Counted from the first letter of the stretch, positions 51,771 to 61,680 are shown. The stretch: DNA of 64,000 nucleotides from Bacteroidales bacterium UBA4116 (GCA_002381645.1 DFXE01000020.1:189819-253818); one strand, 5' to 3'. Notes: generated from the letters alone by a model not told the origin. A program made the numbers and translations.

Positions 51771-54005
51771 TTAACGACCACCTGAAGGAAGATAGTCCTT
51801 CCAGTATTTCGCCATGCTTTTACGGAGATGTAAAGTTGTGCCTTCACCTTCGTAAATACCGTGGCTCCGCATGGGATAACTTATCTGGCTGAATATTTTT
51901 CCGTGTTTGATCAATTCATTTACCAATAATTCAATATTCTGGTAATGTACATTATCATCGCCCGTCCCGTGTATTAACAAGAGATTACCTTTTAATCCGG
52001 ACGCATACGTTATCGGAGACCCCTTACGATAACCTTCAGGATTATTCTGCGGAGTATTCATATAACGTTCCTGATAAACCGTATCATATAACCGCTGATC
52101 CGTTACAGGCGCTACAGATATACCTGTGTGGAAAACTTCCGGATACCGGAACATGCAGTTAAGAGTCTGGCTGCCTCCCCCACTCCATCCGTTAATACCC
52201 ACCCGCGAAATATCGATAAAAGCATATCGTTTAGCCATATCCTGAATACCGCGGCATTGATCTTCGGCCGAGAAAGTCCCTACTTCACCGTATATACATT
52301 TACGCCATTCGCGTCCGCGTGGAGCAGCCGCACCACGGTTTTCAATACTAACGATAATATATCCCTGGTTTGCCATATATTGTAACCACAGATCTCCTCC
52401 ATTCCATACGTCCTGTACCGTAGAACCGGCAGGCTCGCCATACACTTCAATGATAACAGGATATTTTTTTGTTTCTTCAAAATTGACAGGTTTTATCATC
52501 CAGGCATCCAGTGTCAGTTCACCCGACTTCACTTTAATAAACTCTTTCGGATTCACTCCTAACGCTGCATATTGTTCTTTTGCTTTGGCATTATCTTCAA
52601 TTATTCGTACCGATTCATGTTTTGGCAGCGAAACCATATCAATAACCGGTGGTGTTTGGGCATTACTGAATGTATGAATCGCCCATTTACCCGAAGGAGA
52701 CATATTATAGCGATGCTGGCCCACCTGATCAACCGGACTTAGACGTTTAATATCTCCTTTACCAAGCAGGTTTGCACTATAAAGATACCGTTGTGTAAAA
52801 TTATCCGGCGAAGCTATAAAATAAACCAATCCTTTCTTTAAATCTGTACCAACAGGTGAAATATAATCAAATTCGCCTTTTGTAATAGGGGTGATTTCTT
52901 TACCATCGCGGCTGATACGGTATAAATGCCGCCATCCGTCGCGCTCGCTCTCCCATGTAAAATATTTATTGTCTTTCAGCCACAAAATATTATCATTGGT
53001 ATCCAGCCACGCAGCATCTGTATCTGTAAAAATATTTCCAGGTAGGGAATTACCGATTTCCGCTATCCATACTTTATTCGTACTTTGTTCCCTGTTCAAT
53101 TGTTGGATAAACAATTCGTCGCTTTCAGGTATAAATTCCATACGTGGAATATAATTATTCCGCGGATCGCCCGGTATAGGAATCCATGTGGTAGAACCGC
53201 CGTCTGAAGGTATATAGCCTACTTTTACAGCCGAATTAGTAGTGCCGGCTTTCGGATAAGGAAAATGCAAGATGGTAGGATAGATTGAATCTACATTATT
53301 GATAATGTCAAATACACCGGTCCCTTCCGTATCACTTTGCCAGTAAGCGATGTAATCACCAGATGGACTCCAGCGAAAACCGTCGCGACAACTGAATTCT
53401 TCTTCATAAACCCAGTCGAACGTTCCATTGATAATGGTTTCATTACCATCGAATGTTAGTTGTTTCATCTCACCCGATCCCAAATTCTCCACATAAATAT
53501 TATTATTCGATACGTAAGCTACCCGGTTTCCGTCGGGTGAAAACTTAGCGAACATCATAGAAGACTCTGGCAAACCTTTACCCAACTTACGTAACGTTCC
53601 ATCGCTTAAAGTAAGCACCCAATAATCTCCACGCGTGTCATAGCGCCATACACGCTGGGTATTGTTATATATCAGAACTCTGTCATTATCCTCACTCCAG
53701 GATATACTACGTACATCAATACTTTTACCCGTTGTTTTATCTACCAGAAGTGCAGAAGGGATCAATACCTCTCTTTTATTATCTTCAGCACGGTAAGCAA
53801 CTACATCAGTTCCACCAGTCCGGTTGTTAGGCTCCAACCGGCTATATCTCTCACCATCCTCAAGCCAGTTTATAGGTCCGAAACCTTTTGTTTCAATTAA
53901 TCTGCCCGAATAGATGTCTTCCAGACTGAATCGACTTTGAGCTGATAATACAAGAGAGCAAACGAATGACAGGAAAAAAGCAGAGCATATTGATTTGCAT
54001 TTCAT
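51771..54005 (-). CDS. Dipeptidyl peptidase IV-type serine peptidase (S9B)
   Basis: A 744-residue exported enzyme that removes X-Pro/X-Ala dipeptides from peptide N termini, probably periplasmic (signal peptide LSFVCSLVLSA). An N-terminal eight-bladed propeller (about 35-490) contains the DPP4 double-Glu motif in VYEEEFSCRDGFRWSPSG (about 205) that binds the peptide amino terminus. The alpha/beta hydrolase domain has the nucleophile in GWSGGG (about 610), Asp in GTGDDNVH (about 685) and His in RSHGIYEG (about 716). GWSGGG differs from the usual GWSYGG. Own promoter with a palindrome in the leader. Confidence 0.93.
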   Translation of the reverse strand: MKCKSICSAFFLSFVCSLVLSAQSRFSLEDIYSGRLIETKGFGPINWLEDGERYSRLEPNNRTGGTDVVAYRAEDNKREVLIPSALLVDKTTGKSIDVRSISWSEDNDRVLIYNNTQRVWRYDTRGDYWVLTLSDGTLRKLGKGLPESSMMFAKFSPDGNRVAYVSNNNIYVENLGSGEMKQLTFDGNETIINGTFDWVYEEEFSCRDGFRWSPSGDYIAYWQSDTEGTGVFDIINNVDSIYPTILHFPYPKAGTTNSAVKVGYIPSDGGSTTWIPIPGDPRNNYIPRMEFIPESDELFIQQLNREQSTNKVWIAEIGNSLPGNIFTDTDAAWLDTNDNILWLKDNKYFTWESERDGWRHLYRISRDGKEITPITKGEFDYISPVGTDLKKGLVYFIASPDNFTQRYLYSANLLGKGDIKRLSPVDQVGQHRYNMSPSGKWAIHTFSNAQTPPVIDMVSLPKHESVRIIEDNAKAKEQYAALGVNPKEFIKVKSGELTLDAWMIKPVNFEETKKYPVIIEVYGEPAGSTVQDVWNGGDLWLQYMANQGYIIVSIENRGAAAPRGREWRKCIYGEVGTFSAEDQCRGIQDMAKRYAFIDISRVGINGWSGGGSQTLNCMFRYPEVFHTGISVAPVTDQRLYDTVYQERYMNTPQNNPEGYRKGSPITYASGLKGNLLLIHGTGDDNVHYQNIELLVNELIKHGKIFSQISYPMRSHGIYEGEGTTLHLRKSMAKYWKDYLPSGGR

Positions 54006-54036
54006 AAATAAGATTTCTTAAAGATTAATTTCTTAA

Positions 54037-54057
54037 CAAAGAACGTAAAGTTCTTTG
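54037..54057. promoter_or_regulatory. Palindrome in the DPP4 leader
   Basis: CAAAGAAC and GTTCTTTG, perfect 8-bp arms around a 5-nt centre, sit between the -7 box and the start codon of the peptidase gene; a regulator-binding site or leader hairpin. Confidence 0.45.
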
Positions 54058-54064
54058 AGAATGC

Positions 54065-54072
54065 CAAAATTA
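54065..54072 (-). promoter_or_regulatory. -7 promoter box for the DPP4-type gene
   Basis: TAATTTTG on the minus strand, a perfect TAnnTTTG, giving a leader of about 50 nt that contains the palindrome. Confidence 0.5.
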
Positions 54073-54150
54073 TCTAAATACCTTTATTAAAAAGATAAGT
54101 TGATTTGTTTTTTTGATTGTAATGAGCCGTTTATTTACTGTTGATGTTCT

Positions 54151-54158
54151 TATATTTG
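54151..54158 (+). promoter_or_regulatory. -7 promoter box for the Sel1-HSP90-TPR operon
   Basis: TATATTTG, a perfect TAnnTTTG, 26 bp before the Sel1 gene ATG. No heat-shock-type inverted repeat (CIRCE) is visible next to it. Confidence 0.55.
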
Positions 54159-54184
54159 TAGTCAATGATTAACCTTTTTAGCAA

Positions 54185-56602
54185 ATGACAAACGAGAATC
54201 TATACAGCAATCTGCCTTTAAGTTCCTATTATGGACATGTATTGGAAGAATTCACAAAATCAGGCGGGCCGGTAGTCGAAAAATTCAAAGCATATGATAA
54301 ACATATTTTGATCCGGCCTGATCGTTGGTTTGAAGCGCTCGCCCTCTTCGAATGCGCATTGAATACCAAAGCGGATAACAAAGAAACAGAAAACTTTTTC
54401 CACCTTATTTTTAAATCCTATGACAACAATGCATCAGTAAACCTGAATGATGAAGATTACGATTGGTACTGGAATAAATTACAAACGCTATTTGACCGTT
54501 TTGCAGAAATATCTGCTTCTGCTTATCTGGAAAAAGGGTTGCAGTATTATGATACCCGTAGGAAATACATCGATAAAGAGAAAACAATATATTATCTGAA
54601 TAAGGGAGACGAGTTTGCGCGTATATTATTGGGTTATTATTACTATTTCGGATTCTGTGGCGAAACGGATAAAGAAAAGGGCAGAAAGCTTATGGATAGC
54701 GCAATGACCGATAGCGGAAAAGTGCGCGCTACTATATACAAAAATTACGTAGCTTTAGCAGAGGGCAGACAAGATGAAGTAAAGGGCCGGCTGGATGAAA
54801 TAGTAAAAACAAATACTGATCCCCTGTTATGGCGGCTTATTTATGAACAACAGGCTTACTTGCTGGAAACAGAAGGTGATTTTGAAACGGCGGCAATCTA
54901 TTATCAGAAGTCTATCGATGAATCATTATCTGCCGGATTTGCTATGATGCGTCTTGGATTTATGCATTATAATAAACGCATGAAGGAATCTAAAAGTAGG
55001 TACGAAGCCATTCAGATGATGGAAAAGGCTTTCTTATTCGGAAGGGTTGAAGTGGCACGGAGCCTATATTATTGTTACTTTGATTCGGGTATGGAATGGC
55101 AGGACAATGAGAAAGGTATGTACTGGCTTTATAAAGGGTTTGAGTATTACGATGATTATTGTACCGCCCAACTGGCTTACACTTATTTATATAATGATGC
55201 ATATAAAGATATCCAAAAAGGATTAGCATACCTCGGTCTGGCCATAGAGATGAACTATGCAGATGCGATGCTGACTAAAGCATACCACTATTATATGGGC
55301 GATATACTGGAAAAGGATATTCCGAAAGCCTTGGAGTTGCTGGATAAAGCGATAGCATTAGGTTCCGGTGATGCTGCCTACCGTGCAGGTACCCTATATG
55401 AAGAAGGGGTTGTCGACCTGAATGGAAATCCCGATTACGCGACTGCTTTATCTTATTATGAAAAAGGTGCGGAAATGAATGACGGCCAATGCTGCGGATA
55501 TGCCGGCCGTTACTACCTTATCGGTTTGACAGTGGAAAAAGATACCGGTAAAGCGAAAAACTATTATGAAAAGGGGGTTGCTTTAGAATCTCCATACTGC
55601 ATGGTGGAACTAGCTATCATGTATGATGAGGGAAACGGAGTAGAACAAGATGCCGCCAGATCGGTCGAATTATTAAAACAAGCATCAGGATACAACTACG
55701 CACATGCATGGTATTTATTGGGAAGATGCTATAAATATGCTTTGGGAACAGATGAAAACCCCGATGAAGCAATAGCCTGTTTTGAAAAAGCCGGCGAACA
55801 AAAGCATGCAAAAGCGCTGGCTGAGCTTGGATATTGTTATGAAGCAGGCTATGGAGTAGAACCTAACGGCAGGAAAGCTATGGAATATATGCAGCAATCT
55901 GCCGGGTTAGGATATGAATACGGAGAGTATAAGTTAGGTTGTTACTATCTATATGGACTCGAAGGAGTAAATATTGATTATGACAAAGCGGTAGAATGGT
56001 TAACCAAAGCCGCAGAAAAAGATTATCCTTATGCCATGCTGGAAATGGGTGATTTTTATTTATATGATTACGCAGGAAAAGACGAACAGGCAAAAGCATA
56101 CTCTTATTACGAAAAAGCAGCCGAACAGGATGTAATCAATGAAGGTTTAGGACTCTGCTATGAATATGGGTTCGGGGTGGAAAGAAATGATGCGGAAGCA
56201 TTTAAATATTACCTGAAAGCCGCCGAGGATGAATACGTAAGAGGTAAATATAACGCAGCGCTCTGTTATTATTTCGGCTATGGGGTAAAAGAGAATTTCA
56301 ATGAAGCTTATCGGTGGTTCAACGAAGCGGCCCAACAACAACACACCGGCGCCGTATACTACAAAGGAAAAATGTTGATCTCAGGTGAAGGTACTCCTCA
56401 GGACATCCCCGAAGGTATTTCATTGATAAAGCAAGCAGCCGAAGCCGGCGAAAGAGACGCTCAATTCGACCTGGCAAATTGTTACCTGGCAGGAAAAGGT
56501 GTGGATGAAAATGAAGAACTTGCTATGGAATGGTTTGAGAAAGCCGCCGACAACGGACATGAGAAAGCATTAAAAATAACAGGAAGAAGACGCAGGAAAT
56601 AA
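54185..56602 (+). CDS. Large Sel1-repeat protein, partner of an HSP90-like ATPase
   Basis: An 805-residue cytoplasmic protein (no signal peptide, unlike most bacterial Sel1 proteins). Residues 1-130 are a non-repeat helical part; from about 145 to the C terminus there is an array of a dozen or more Sel1-like repeats, for example CYEAGYGVEPNGRKAMEYMQ, CYEYGFGVERNDAEAFKYYL and CYLAGKGVDENEELAMEWFE, with the A..LG..Y..G.GV pattern. The tail is basic (ITGRRRRK). Such solenoids bind proteins. The stop is 1 bp from the HSP90-like start, so the two are translationally coupled and probably work together as substrate receptor or co-chaperone. Confidence 0.9.
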   Translation: MTNENLYSNLPLSSYYGHVLEEFTKSGGPVVEKFKAYDKHILIRPDRWFEALALFECALNTKADNKETENFFHLIFKSYDNNASVNLNDEDYDWYWNKLQTLFDRFAEISASAYLEKGLQYYDTRRKYIDKEKTIYYLNKGDEFARILLGYYYYFGFCGETDKEKGRKLMDSAMTDSGKVRATIYKNYVALAEGRQDEVKGRLDEIVKTNTDPLLWRLIYEQQAYLLETEGDFETAAIYYQKSIDESLSAGFAMMRLGFMHYNKRMKESKSRYEAIQMMEKAFLFGRVEVARSLYYCYFDSGMEWQDNEKGMYWLYKGFEYYDDYCTAQLAYTYLYNDAYKDIQKGLAYLGLAIEMNYADAMLTKAYHYYMGDILEKDIPKALELLDKAIALGSGDAAYRAGTLYEEGVVDLNGNPDYATALSYYEKGAEMNDGQCCGYAGRYYLIGLTVEKDTGKAKNYYEKGVALESPYCMVELAIMYDEGNGVEQDAARSVELLKQASGYNYAHAWYLLGRCYKYALGTDENPDEAIACFEKAGEQKHAKALAELGYCYEAGYGVEPNGRKAMEYMQQSAGLGYEYGEYKLGCYYLYGLEGVNIDYDKAVEWLTKAAEKDYPYAMLEMGDFYLYDYAGKDEQAKAYSYYEKAAEQDVINEGLGLCYEYGFGVERNDAEAFKYYLKAAEDEYVRGKYNAALCYYFGYGVKENFNEAYRWFNEAAQQQHTGAVYYKGKMLISGEGTPQDIPEGISLIKQAAEAGERDAQFDLANCYLAGKGVDENEELAMEWFEKAADNGHEKALKITGRRRRK

Positions 56603-56603
56603 T

Positions 56604-58391
56604 ATGGACAATACAAACAACCAATATGTTTTCCAGGTCAACCTGAAAGGGATGATCTCTTTACTGTCGGAACATATTTACAGCAATCCCAGTACATTTA
56701 TAAGGGAGTTACTTCAAAACGGGATTGATGCTATCACCGCTTTCCGCTCCATTGATGAATCATTCGAAGGGAGTATCCGCGTTTTTTTGAATGAGGATGG
56801 CTCAATGATATTTGAAGACAATGGAATCGGGCTGAAAGAAGACGAAATACACAGGGTATTAACGGTAATAGGAGAAAGTTCCAAACGGGGTGAATTAGAT
56901 TCTCGTGATTATATCGGACGTTTCGGTATCGGGTTGTTGTCCTGTTTTGTGGTAAGCAACGAAATTGTTTTCGAAACCCGTTCGGCCGTAGGAAAAGACG
57001 TTCTTCGATGGTGCGGTAAAGCCGATGGGACCTATGAAACCATTGTTTTACCGGAAGAACGTCCGATCGGTACAAAAGTTATACTTACTCCCAAGCCTGA
57101 ATGGCGTCATCTTTTTGAATATAATACCTTTAAGCGAAACCTCGCTTTTTACGGGAATGCTTTACCATACCCTGTCTGTCTGGTAAAAGACGGCGAAGAA
57201 GAACAGATAAATGAAAAAGATCCGGTTTGGTTAACGCCGGGAGCACCTAAAGAGGCATTACTTTCTTATGGCAGGCAAACCTTTCAATCATCTTTCTTAG
57301 ATGCTTTTCAGATAAAAACGGAAAGCGGCAATATACAGGGAACAATTTATATTTTACCATTCAAAACCCAGTTCTCCGGAAGATTGACACATCGCATTTA
57401 TTTAAAGCGCATGCTATTAAGTGAAGAAGATTGCCGGTTACTTCCTTCCTGGGCGTTTTTTGTAAAGTGTATATTAAATGCGGATACTCTTTCTTCTACG
57501 GCTTCGCGTGAATCGTTGGTTAACAACGAAGAACTACGCAAAGCCAGGAAAGAAATCGGAGAGGCGATCAAAAATTACCTGAAAAGCCTGATAGATACTA
57601 ACCGTGAACTATTTAATAAATTACTCGATATTCACTATCTGCATATCAAAGCAATTGCTGCCGAAGACAACGAAATGCTAAACCTGTTTATCGACACTTT
57701 GCCTTTTGAAACAAATAAAGGTATACGTAATTTCGGAAGTATCCGCAGAAATAATCCGGAAGTCTATTATACGGTCAACCTGGATGATTTTAAGCAGGTG
57801 CGCAGGATAGCATTTTCGCAGGGAATGCTGGTGATTAATGCCGCATATACCTTTGATGAATCACTGCTTAAGAAAGCGGCAAAGTTGTATCCGGATATGG
57901 AGTTACAGGAAATATCCCCTTCAAAAATATTGAATAGTTTTACCGATGCATCCTATAACAATCATCCCGAATACCAATCGTTCGAACAACGTTGCAATGA
58001 AAGGCTGCAAAAGTTTGACTGTATCTGTAAATTGAAGCATTTTACACCAGTGGATACGCCTGTCATATTTATTGCAGCAGAAAAGATAGCAGTTAAAAAA
58101 GATACCACGATCTTGTCCAATCCCTTGAATTCGGTATTAGGGGCCTTTTCCTCAAAAGCACAAACCATTCCCACGCTTTGCCTGAATGTAGATAATGACC
58201 TGGTAAAGACTCTTATAAAACTGAATGATAAAGTAGTATTCGATGCTATTATAACTATTTTATACGTACAGGCCCTTCTGTTGGGGAAATATCCGGTTAA
58301 TGACGACGAGATGAACCTGTTTAACGAATCCCTTTACCAGCTGATCATAATGGGCATGTCGGACCTGTTGGGAACAATACATAAAAATTAA
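56604..58391 (+). CDS. Divergent HSP90-family ATPase
   Basis: A 595-residue cytoplasmic chaperone-like ATPase of the NCBI 'HSP90 family protein' type, distinct from HtpG. The GHKL nucleotide site is intact: the Glu and Asn in FIRELLQNGIDAITAF (residues 33-48), DNGIGLKEDEI near 73, and the lid glycines in GRFGIGLLSCFVVS (about 106-119). The middle domain has the catalytic-loop-like TASRESLVNNEELRKARKEI (about 300-320, canonical SREILQ). The C-terminal dimerisation part (about 440-595) is unlike HtpG. It sits between a Sel1 and a TPR-like gene in a tight operon, which suggests specialised clients. Confidence 0.9.
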   Translation: MDNTNNQYVFQVNLKGMISLLSEHIYSNPSTFIRELLQNGIDAITAFRSIDESFEGSIRVFLNEDGSMIFEDNGIGLKEDEIHRVLTVIGESSKRGELDSRDYIGRFGIGLLSCFVVSNEIVFETRSAVGKDVLRWCGKADGTYETIVLPEERPIGTKVILTPKPEWRHLFEYNTFKRNLAFYGNALPYPVCLVKDGEEEQINEKDPVWLTPGAPKEALLSYGRQTFQSSFLDAFQIKTESGNIQGTIYILPFKTQFSGRLTHRIYLKRMLLSEEDCRLLPSWAFFVKCILNADTLSSTASRESLVNNEELRKARKEIGEAIKNYLKSLIDTNRELFNKLLDIHYLHIKAIAAEDNEMLNLFIDTLPFETNKGIRNFGSIRRNNPEVYYTVNLDDFKQVRRIAFSQGMLVINAAYTFDESLLKKAAKLYPDMELQEISPSKILNSFTDASYNNHPEYQSFEQRCNERLQKFDCICKLKHFTPVDTPVIFIAAEKIAVKKDTTILSNPLNSVLGAFSSKAQTIPTLCLNVDNDLVKTLIKLNDKVVFDAIITILYVQALLLGKYPVNDDEMNLFNESLYQLIIMGMSDLLGTIHKN

Positions 58392-58402
58392 AAAATGAAC
58401 GC

Positions 58403-59485
58403 ATGAAATATACATTAGAAATTCAAAAAATATTATTTCAGGTAGATGACAATAAAACGCTTACCCCAAAAGATAAAATACGCCTGTTAAAACAAGCGGC
58501 CACTATAGCCGATGAAAACGACGATATAGAATGGGGTTACGACGTCCGTTTACAATTGATACGCGAGTGCTATTACGTGGCTTCGGCAAACGACCTTATA
58601 ACTGAATTTTCATGGGTGCTGAACGCATATGAAAGCCATCCCGACTGGTTCGACGAAAACGATTTCCTCTGGCAATATAAATGGGTATTAGGAGAAATGT
58701 ATGACAATTCAAAAGTTTCAATGGAACAGATCCGTTCTATCATGGAAGACTTTAAAACGCGGTTACAACGCAACGGCTACGGATTACGCCCATATTACGA
58801 TCGTTTATATGATGAAGCATTGATACTAAACAAATTGGAAGAAGCAAAAAAATACCTGGATTTACGGAATGAAGCCCCCGACGATGCCATGGGAAGCTGC
58901 CAGGCCTGCACACTTGATAATGAACTCGATTATTATCTGGTCACCGGTAATTTCGATGAAGCCTATAACCGGGCCCAACCTCTTTTAAGCAGGCAATTTT
59001 CCTGTGCACACGTACCGGCAAGAACTTTCTGTGCATTATGCTATTATGCAGATAAAAGCGGCAAACCGGGATTGGCAACCGAATTATTTACCCGTGCAGA
59101 AGAGGAAATGGAAATACTTATCGGCAAGAATGATGAAAACCTTGTCGTTTCTGCCGGTATGCTGATCAGTTACCTGTTGGATAAAAACGAAGAAAAGGCA
59201 TGGTACTATTTGAATAAAACTTTTCCCTGGTATGTAGAAGGCGACGATTACTGCCGTTATGAATATGCGGCCCACCTGCTGGAAGGATTGAATAAGCTAA
59301 AAGAAGTGAAGCAAATAACCCTTGATCTTCCAAATGAATTTGAAATTTACCGGCCTGATCATTTATACCATACAGATGCATTAAAATCATATTTCAAAAA
59401 AACGGCCCTTGAACTGGCTGAGGCTTTCGATACACGTAACAATAGCAATGCCTTTAAAGAGAGAGTTTCAGCATTGATCATATAA
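58403..59485 (+). CDS. TPR-like protein of the HSP90-family operon
   Basis: A 360-residue cytoplasmic helical protein with TPR-like helix pairs: DKIRLLKQAATIADENDDIEWGYDVRLQLI (in part; residues 20-50), EEAKKYLDLRNEAP near 150, LDYYLVTGNFDEAYNRAQPLL (about 175-195), LATELFTRAEEEMEIL near 225 and LDKNEEKAWYYLNKTF near 255. A cysteine-containing stretch (GSCQACTLDNEL) near 168 with more Cys in FSCAHVPARTFCALCYY might bind metal. It lies 11 bp after the HSP90-like gene. Canonical HSP90 co-chaperones also use TPRs, though they bind a C-terminal EEVD that is not present here. Confidence 0.82.
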   Translation: MKYTLEIQKILFQVDDNKTLTPKDKIRLLKQAATIADENDDIEWGYDVRLQLIRECYYVASANDLITEFSWVLNAYESHPDWFDENDFLWQYKWVLGEMYDNSKVSMEQIRSIMEDFKTRLQRNGYGLRPYYDRLYDEALILNKLEEAKKYLDLRNEAPDDAMGSCQACTLDNELDYYLVTGNFDEAYNRAQPLLSRQFSCAHVPARTFCALCYYADKSGKPGLATELFTRAEEEMEILIGKNDENLVVSAGMLISYLLDKNEEKAWYYLNKTFPWYVEGDDYCRYEYAAHLLEGLNKLKEVKQITLDLPNEFEIYRPDHLYHTDALKSYFKKTALELAEAFDTRNNSNAFKERVSALII

Positions 59486-59543
59486 ACAATTCACGCATGT
59501 ATGAGTATTAAAGAGTAAGGTTTATATCATATAACACATGGCA

Positions 59544-60260
59544 CTATAAATTATTGTCCAACCATCTTTCAAAATACTCCAATTGTTCTTTGGTATGGAA
59601 ATAGTGTTCTCCCTTGTCCAATACGGCAAGTTTTGCATGATATCTTTTTGAAAATGCTTCAACATATTCTTTTTCCGAAACAACATCTTCCGAACCCATT
59701 AATATACTTACAGGCAATGTCCGGTCAAAATTCACCGGATGTTGCTTAACATACGTATAATAATCCCAGTCCAATGTCTTACCTATCGGTAACGAAATCC
59801 GTTTTTCCGTTAGCAGTTCCTCTTCACTAATCCCGAATCCACTCATCATATTTTGCAGGATCCTTTCCATATCAACCACCGGAGACAGGAAAAGGAAGTT
59901 TTTTATATCCAGCTTATAATACGCCCGTAAGCTAAAATACGCCCCTATACTGCAAGCGAATAAGTAAATCTGCGAAGTGTATGATATGGCATAATCATAA
60001 ATTGCCTCAAGATCGCCGATGCAATGGGGTGGATTACATTCATATCCTTTATTCATCCGTTCGCCATGTTCCGGCAAATCAAAGCTTAAAACCTGATAAC
60101 CTTTCTTTATAGCGTTTTGTGCTACTATTTGTATAAGTGTATCTTCTTTATGTGATTGATCTCCATGCACGGCTATCAATAATTTCTCCTGTTTTACTCC
60201 CCATAAAACAGAGGGGATCAACACGTCTTTATTGTATATACAAATATACTCCATATTCAT
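59544..60260 (-). CDS. Alpha/beta hydrolase
   Basis: A 238-residue cytoplasmic alpha/beta hydrolase of unknown substrate. The oxyanion region is LIAVHGDQSHKED (about 27-39), FDLPEHGER follows strand 4, the nucleophile elbow is ACSIGAYFS (Ser about 105), the acid is in GSEDVVSEKEY (about 190) and the His in GEHYFHTKEQL (about 217), so the triad is complete. Last gene of the minus-strand run, 24 bp after mnmE and convergent with the TPR gene. It resembles small serine esterases/lipases. Confidence 0.82.
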   Translation of the reverse strand: MNMEYICIYNKDVLIPSVLWGVKQEKLLIAVHGDQSHKEDTLIQIVAQNAIKKGYQVLSFDLPEHGERMNKGYECNPPHCIGDLEAIYDYAISYTSQIYLFACSIGAYFSLRAYYKLDIKNFLFLSPVVDMERILQNMMSGFGISEEELLTEKRISLPIGKTLDWDYYTYVKQHPVNFDRTLPVSILMGSEDVVSEKEYVEAFSKRYHAKLAVLDKGEHYFHTKEQLEYFERWLDNNL

Positions 60261-60284
60261 CTCATTCCAATTTTAAGGAAAAGT

Positions 60285-61676
60285 TTACTTGCCGATACAG
60301 AAACGTTCGAAGATGGTGCCGAGTATTTCGTCGGTGGTGATATGCCCGGTTATTTCGCCGATGTAATGCATGCATTCACGGATATCCTGGCTGAGGAAAT
60401 CGCCCGATATCTGTTCTTCCAACCCTTCCTGTACACGGACGATCGCATCGTGGGCTTTAGTCAGGGCTTCGTAATGGCGGACGTTGGTTACGATCACATC
60501 GTTCTGGTTAATTTCGGGTAGTGCAGCAGCTTGTATGAGCAGGTCTTTGAGCTTGTCGGTATGTTGCTTTTGTTTGGCTGAAATATGGATACGGCCGGCG
60601 GTTAAATTGGTAAGTAACCCGGCTGTTACTGCCTGTTCTTGGGGAGTCAGCAAATCGGACTTATTAAATACAAGGATGGTTTCCTTTCCTTCCAGGTAAG
60701 GTCCGATCCTGGAAGCCAGCAGTTCAATGTCTGCAGGAGGACTTGTCGAATCGATCACCCAAAGCACCACAGACGCCTGTTCCAGTTTCTTAAAGGTACG
60801 CTCAATGCCGAGTGTTTCAATGGTATCGGTAGTTTCGCGGATACCTGCCGTATCGATAAACCGGAAGTTTGCTCCCGAAAGGGTGACCGTATCTTCGATT
60901 ACATCGCGGGTCGTACCGTGTATATCGGAAACAATGGCTTTGTCTTCCCCTACCAGCAGGTTCAGTAAGGTTGATTTTCCGGCGTTGGTTTCGCCGATAA
61001 TGGCGACGGGAATGCCATGCTTGACGGCATTCCCGACGCTGAATGATTCGGTTAGTTTTCTGATCCATTCCTCTATTTCAGAGGCTAATTTTTTTAGGTT
61101 GGTACGGTCGGCGAACTCTACGTCTTCCTCACTAAAGTCAAGTTCGAGTTCAACCAGTGACACAAATTCTAACAATTGAAGGCGCAGATTGTTCAATTGT
61201 TCGCTAAATCCGCCCCGCATCTGGTTTAGCGCCAGCTTATGCATTCCGGCGGAGGTGGAGCTAATCAGGTCGGCAACCGCCTCTGCCTGACTGAGGTCCA
61301 TCTTGCCGTTCATAAAAGCCCGTTGCGTAAATTCGCCGGGTAGCGCCGAACGGCATCCTTTTCCTATCAGTAGTTGTAATATTTGCTGTTGAATATAAAC
61401 TGAACCGTGGCAGGTAATTTCCACCGTATCTTCTCCCGTATAGGAATGAGGCGCTCGAAACAACGTGACGAGCACTTCATCTATCAGAACGCCGTCCCTG
61501 CGGATCTCTCCGAAATGTACGGTATAAGCCGGTTGTGTCAGTAAATCCTTTTCTTTCGTTTTAGGCTCGAATACTGTATTACATATACGAATTGCCTCAC
61601 TGCCCGAAACACGGATAACTGCAATACCCCCAACGCCGGCCGGAGTGGATATAGCACAAATTGTATCGTTAGTCAT
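60285..61676 (-). CDS. mnmE: tRNA modification GTPase MnmE
   Basis: Works with MnmG to add (carboxymethyl)aminomethyl to the wobble uridine of certain tRNAs. Full length at 463 residues. The N-terminal formyl-THF-binding domain (1-120) starts DTICAISTPAGVGGIAVIRVSG; the helical domain surrounds an inserted G domain (about 220-385) with the P-loop GETNAGKSTLLN, DIHGTTRD, DTAGIRE and NKSDLL. The conserved C-terminal CIGK is present. It starts 4 bp after the DUF362 gene stop. Confidence 0.98.
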   Translation of the reverse strand: MTNDTICAISTPAGVGGIAVIRVSGSEAIRICNTVFEPKTKEKDLLTQPAYTVHFGEIRRDGVLIDEVLVTLFRAPHSYTGEDTVEITCHGSVYIQQQILQLLIGKGCRSALPGEFTQRAFMNGKMDLSQAEAVADLISSTSAGMHKLALNQMRGGFSEQLNNLRLQLLEFVSLVELELDFSEEDVEFADRTNLKKLASEIEEWIRKLTESFSVGNAVKHGIPVAIIGETNAGKSTLLNLLVGEDKAIVSDIHGTTRDVIEDTVTLSGANFRFIDTAGIRETTDTIETLGIERTFKKLEQASVVLWVIDSTSPPADIELLASRIGPYLEGKETILVFNKSDLLTPQEQAVTAGLLTNLTAGRIHISAKQKQHTDKLKDLLIQAAALPEINQNDVIVTNVRHYEALTKAHDAIVRVQEGLEEQISGDFLSQDIRECMHYIGEITGHITTDEILGTIFERFCIGK

Positions 61677-61680
61677 TTTA

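Noticed and set aside
60727..61179. 150-codon open frame on the plus strand
   Set aside because: Antisense to the GTPase domain of mnmE.
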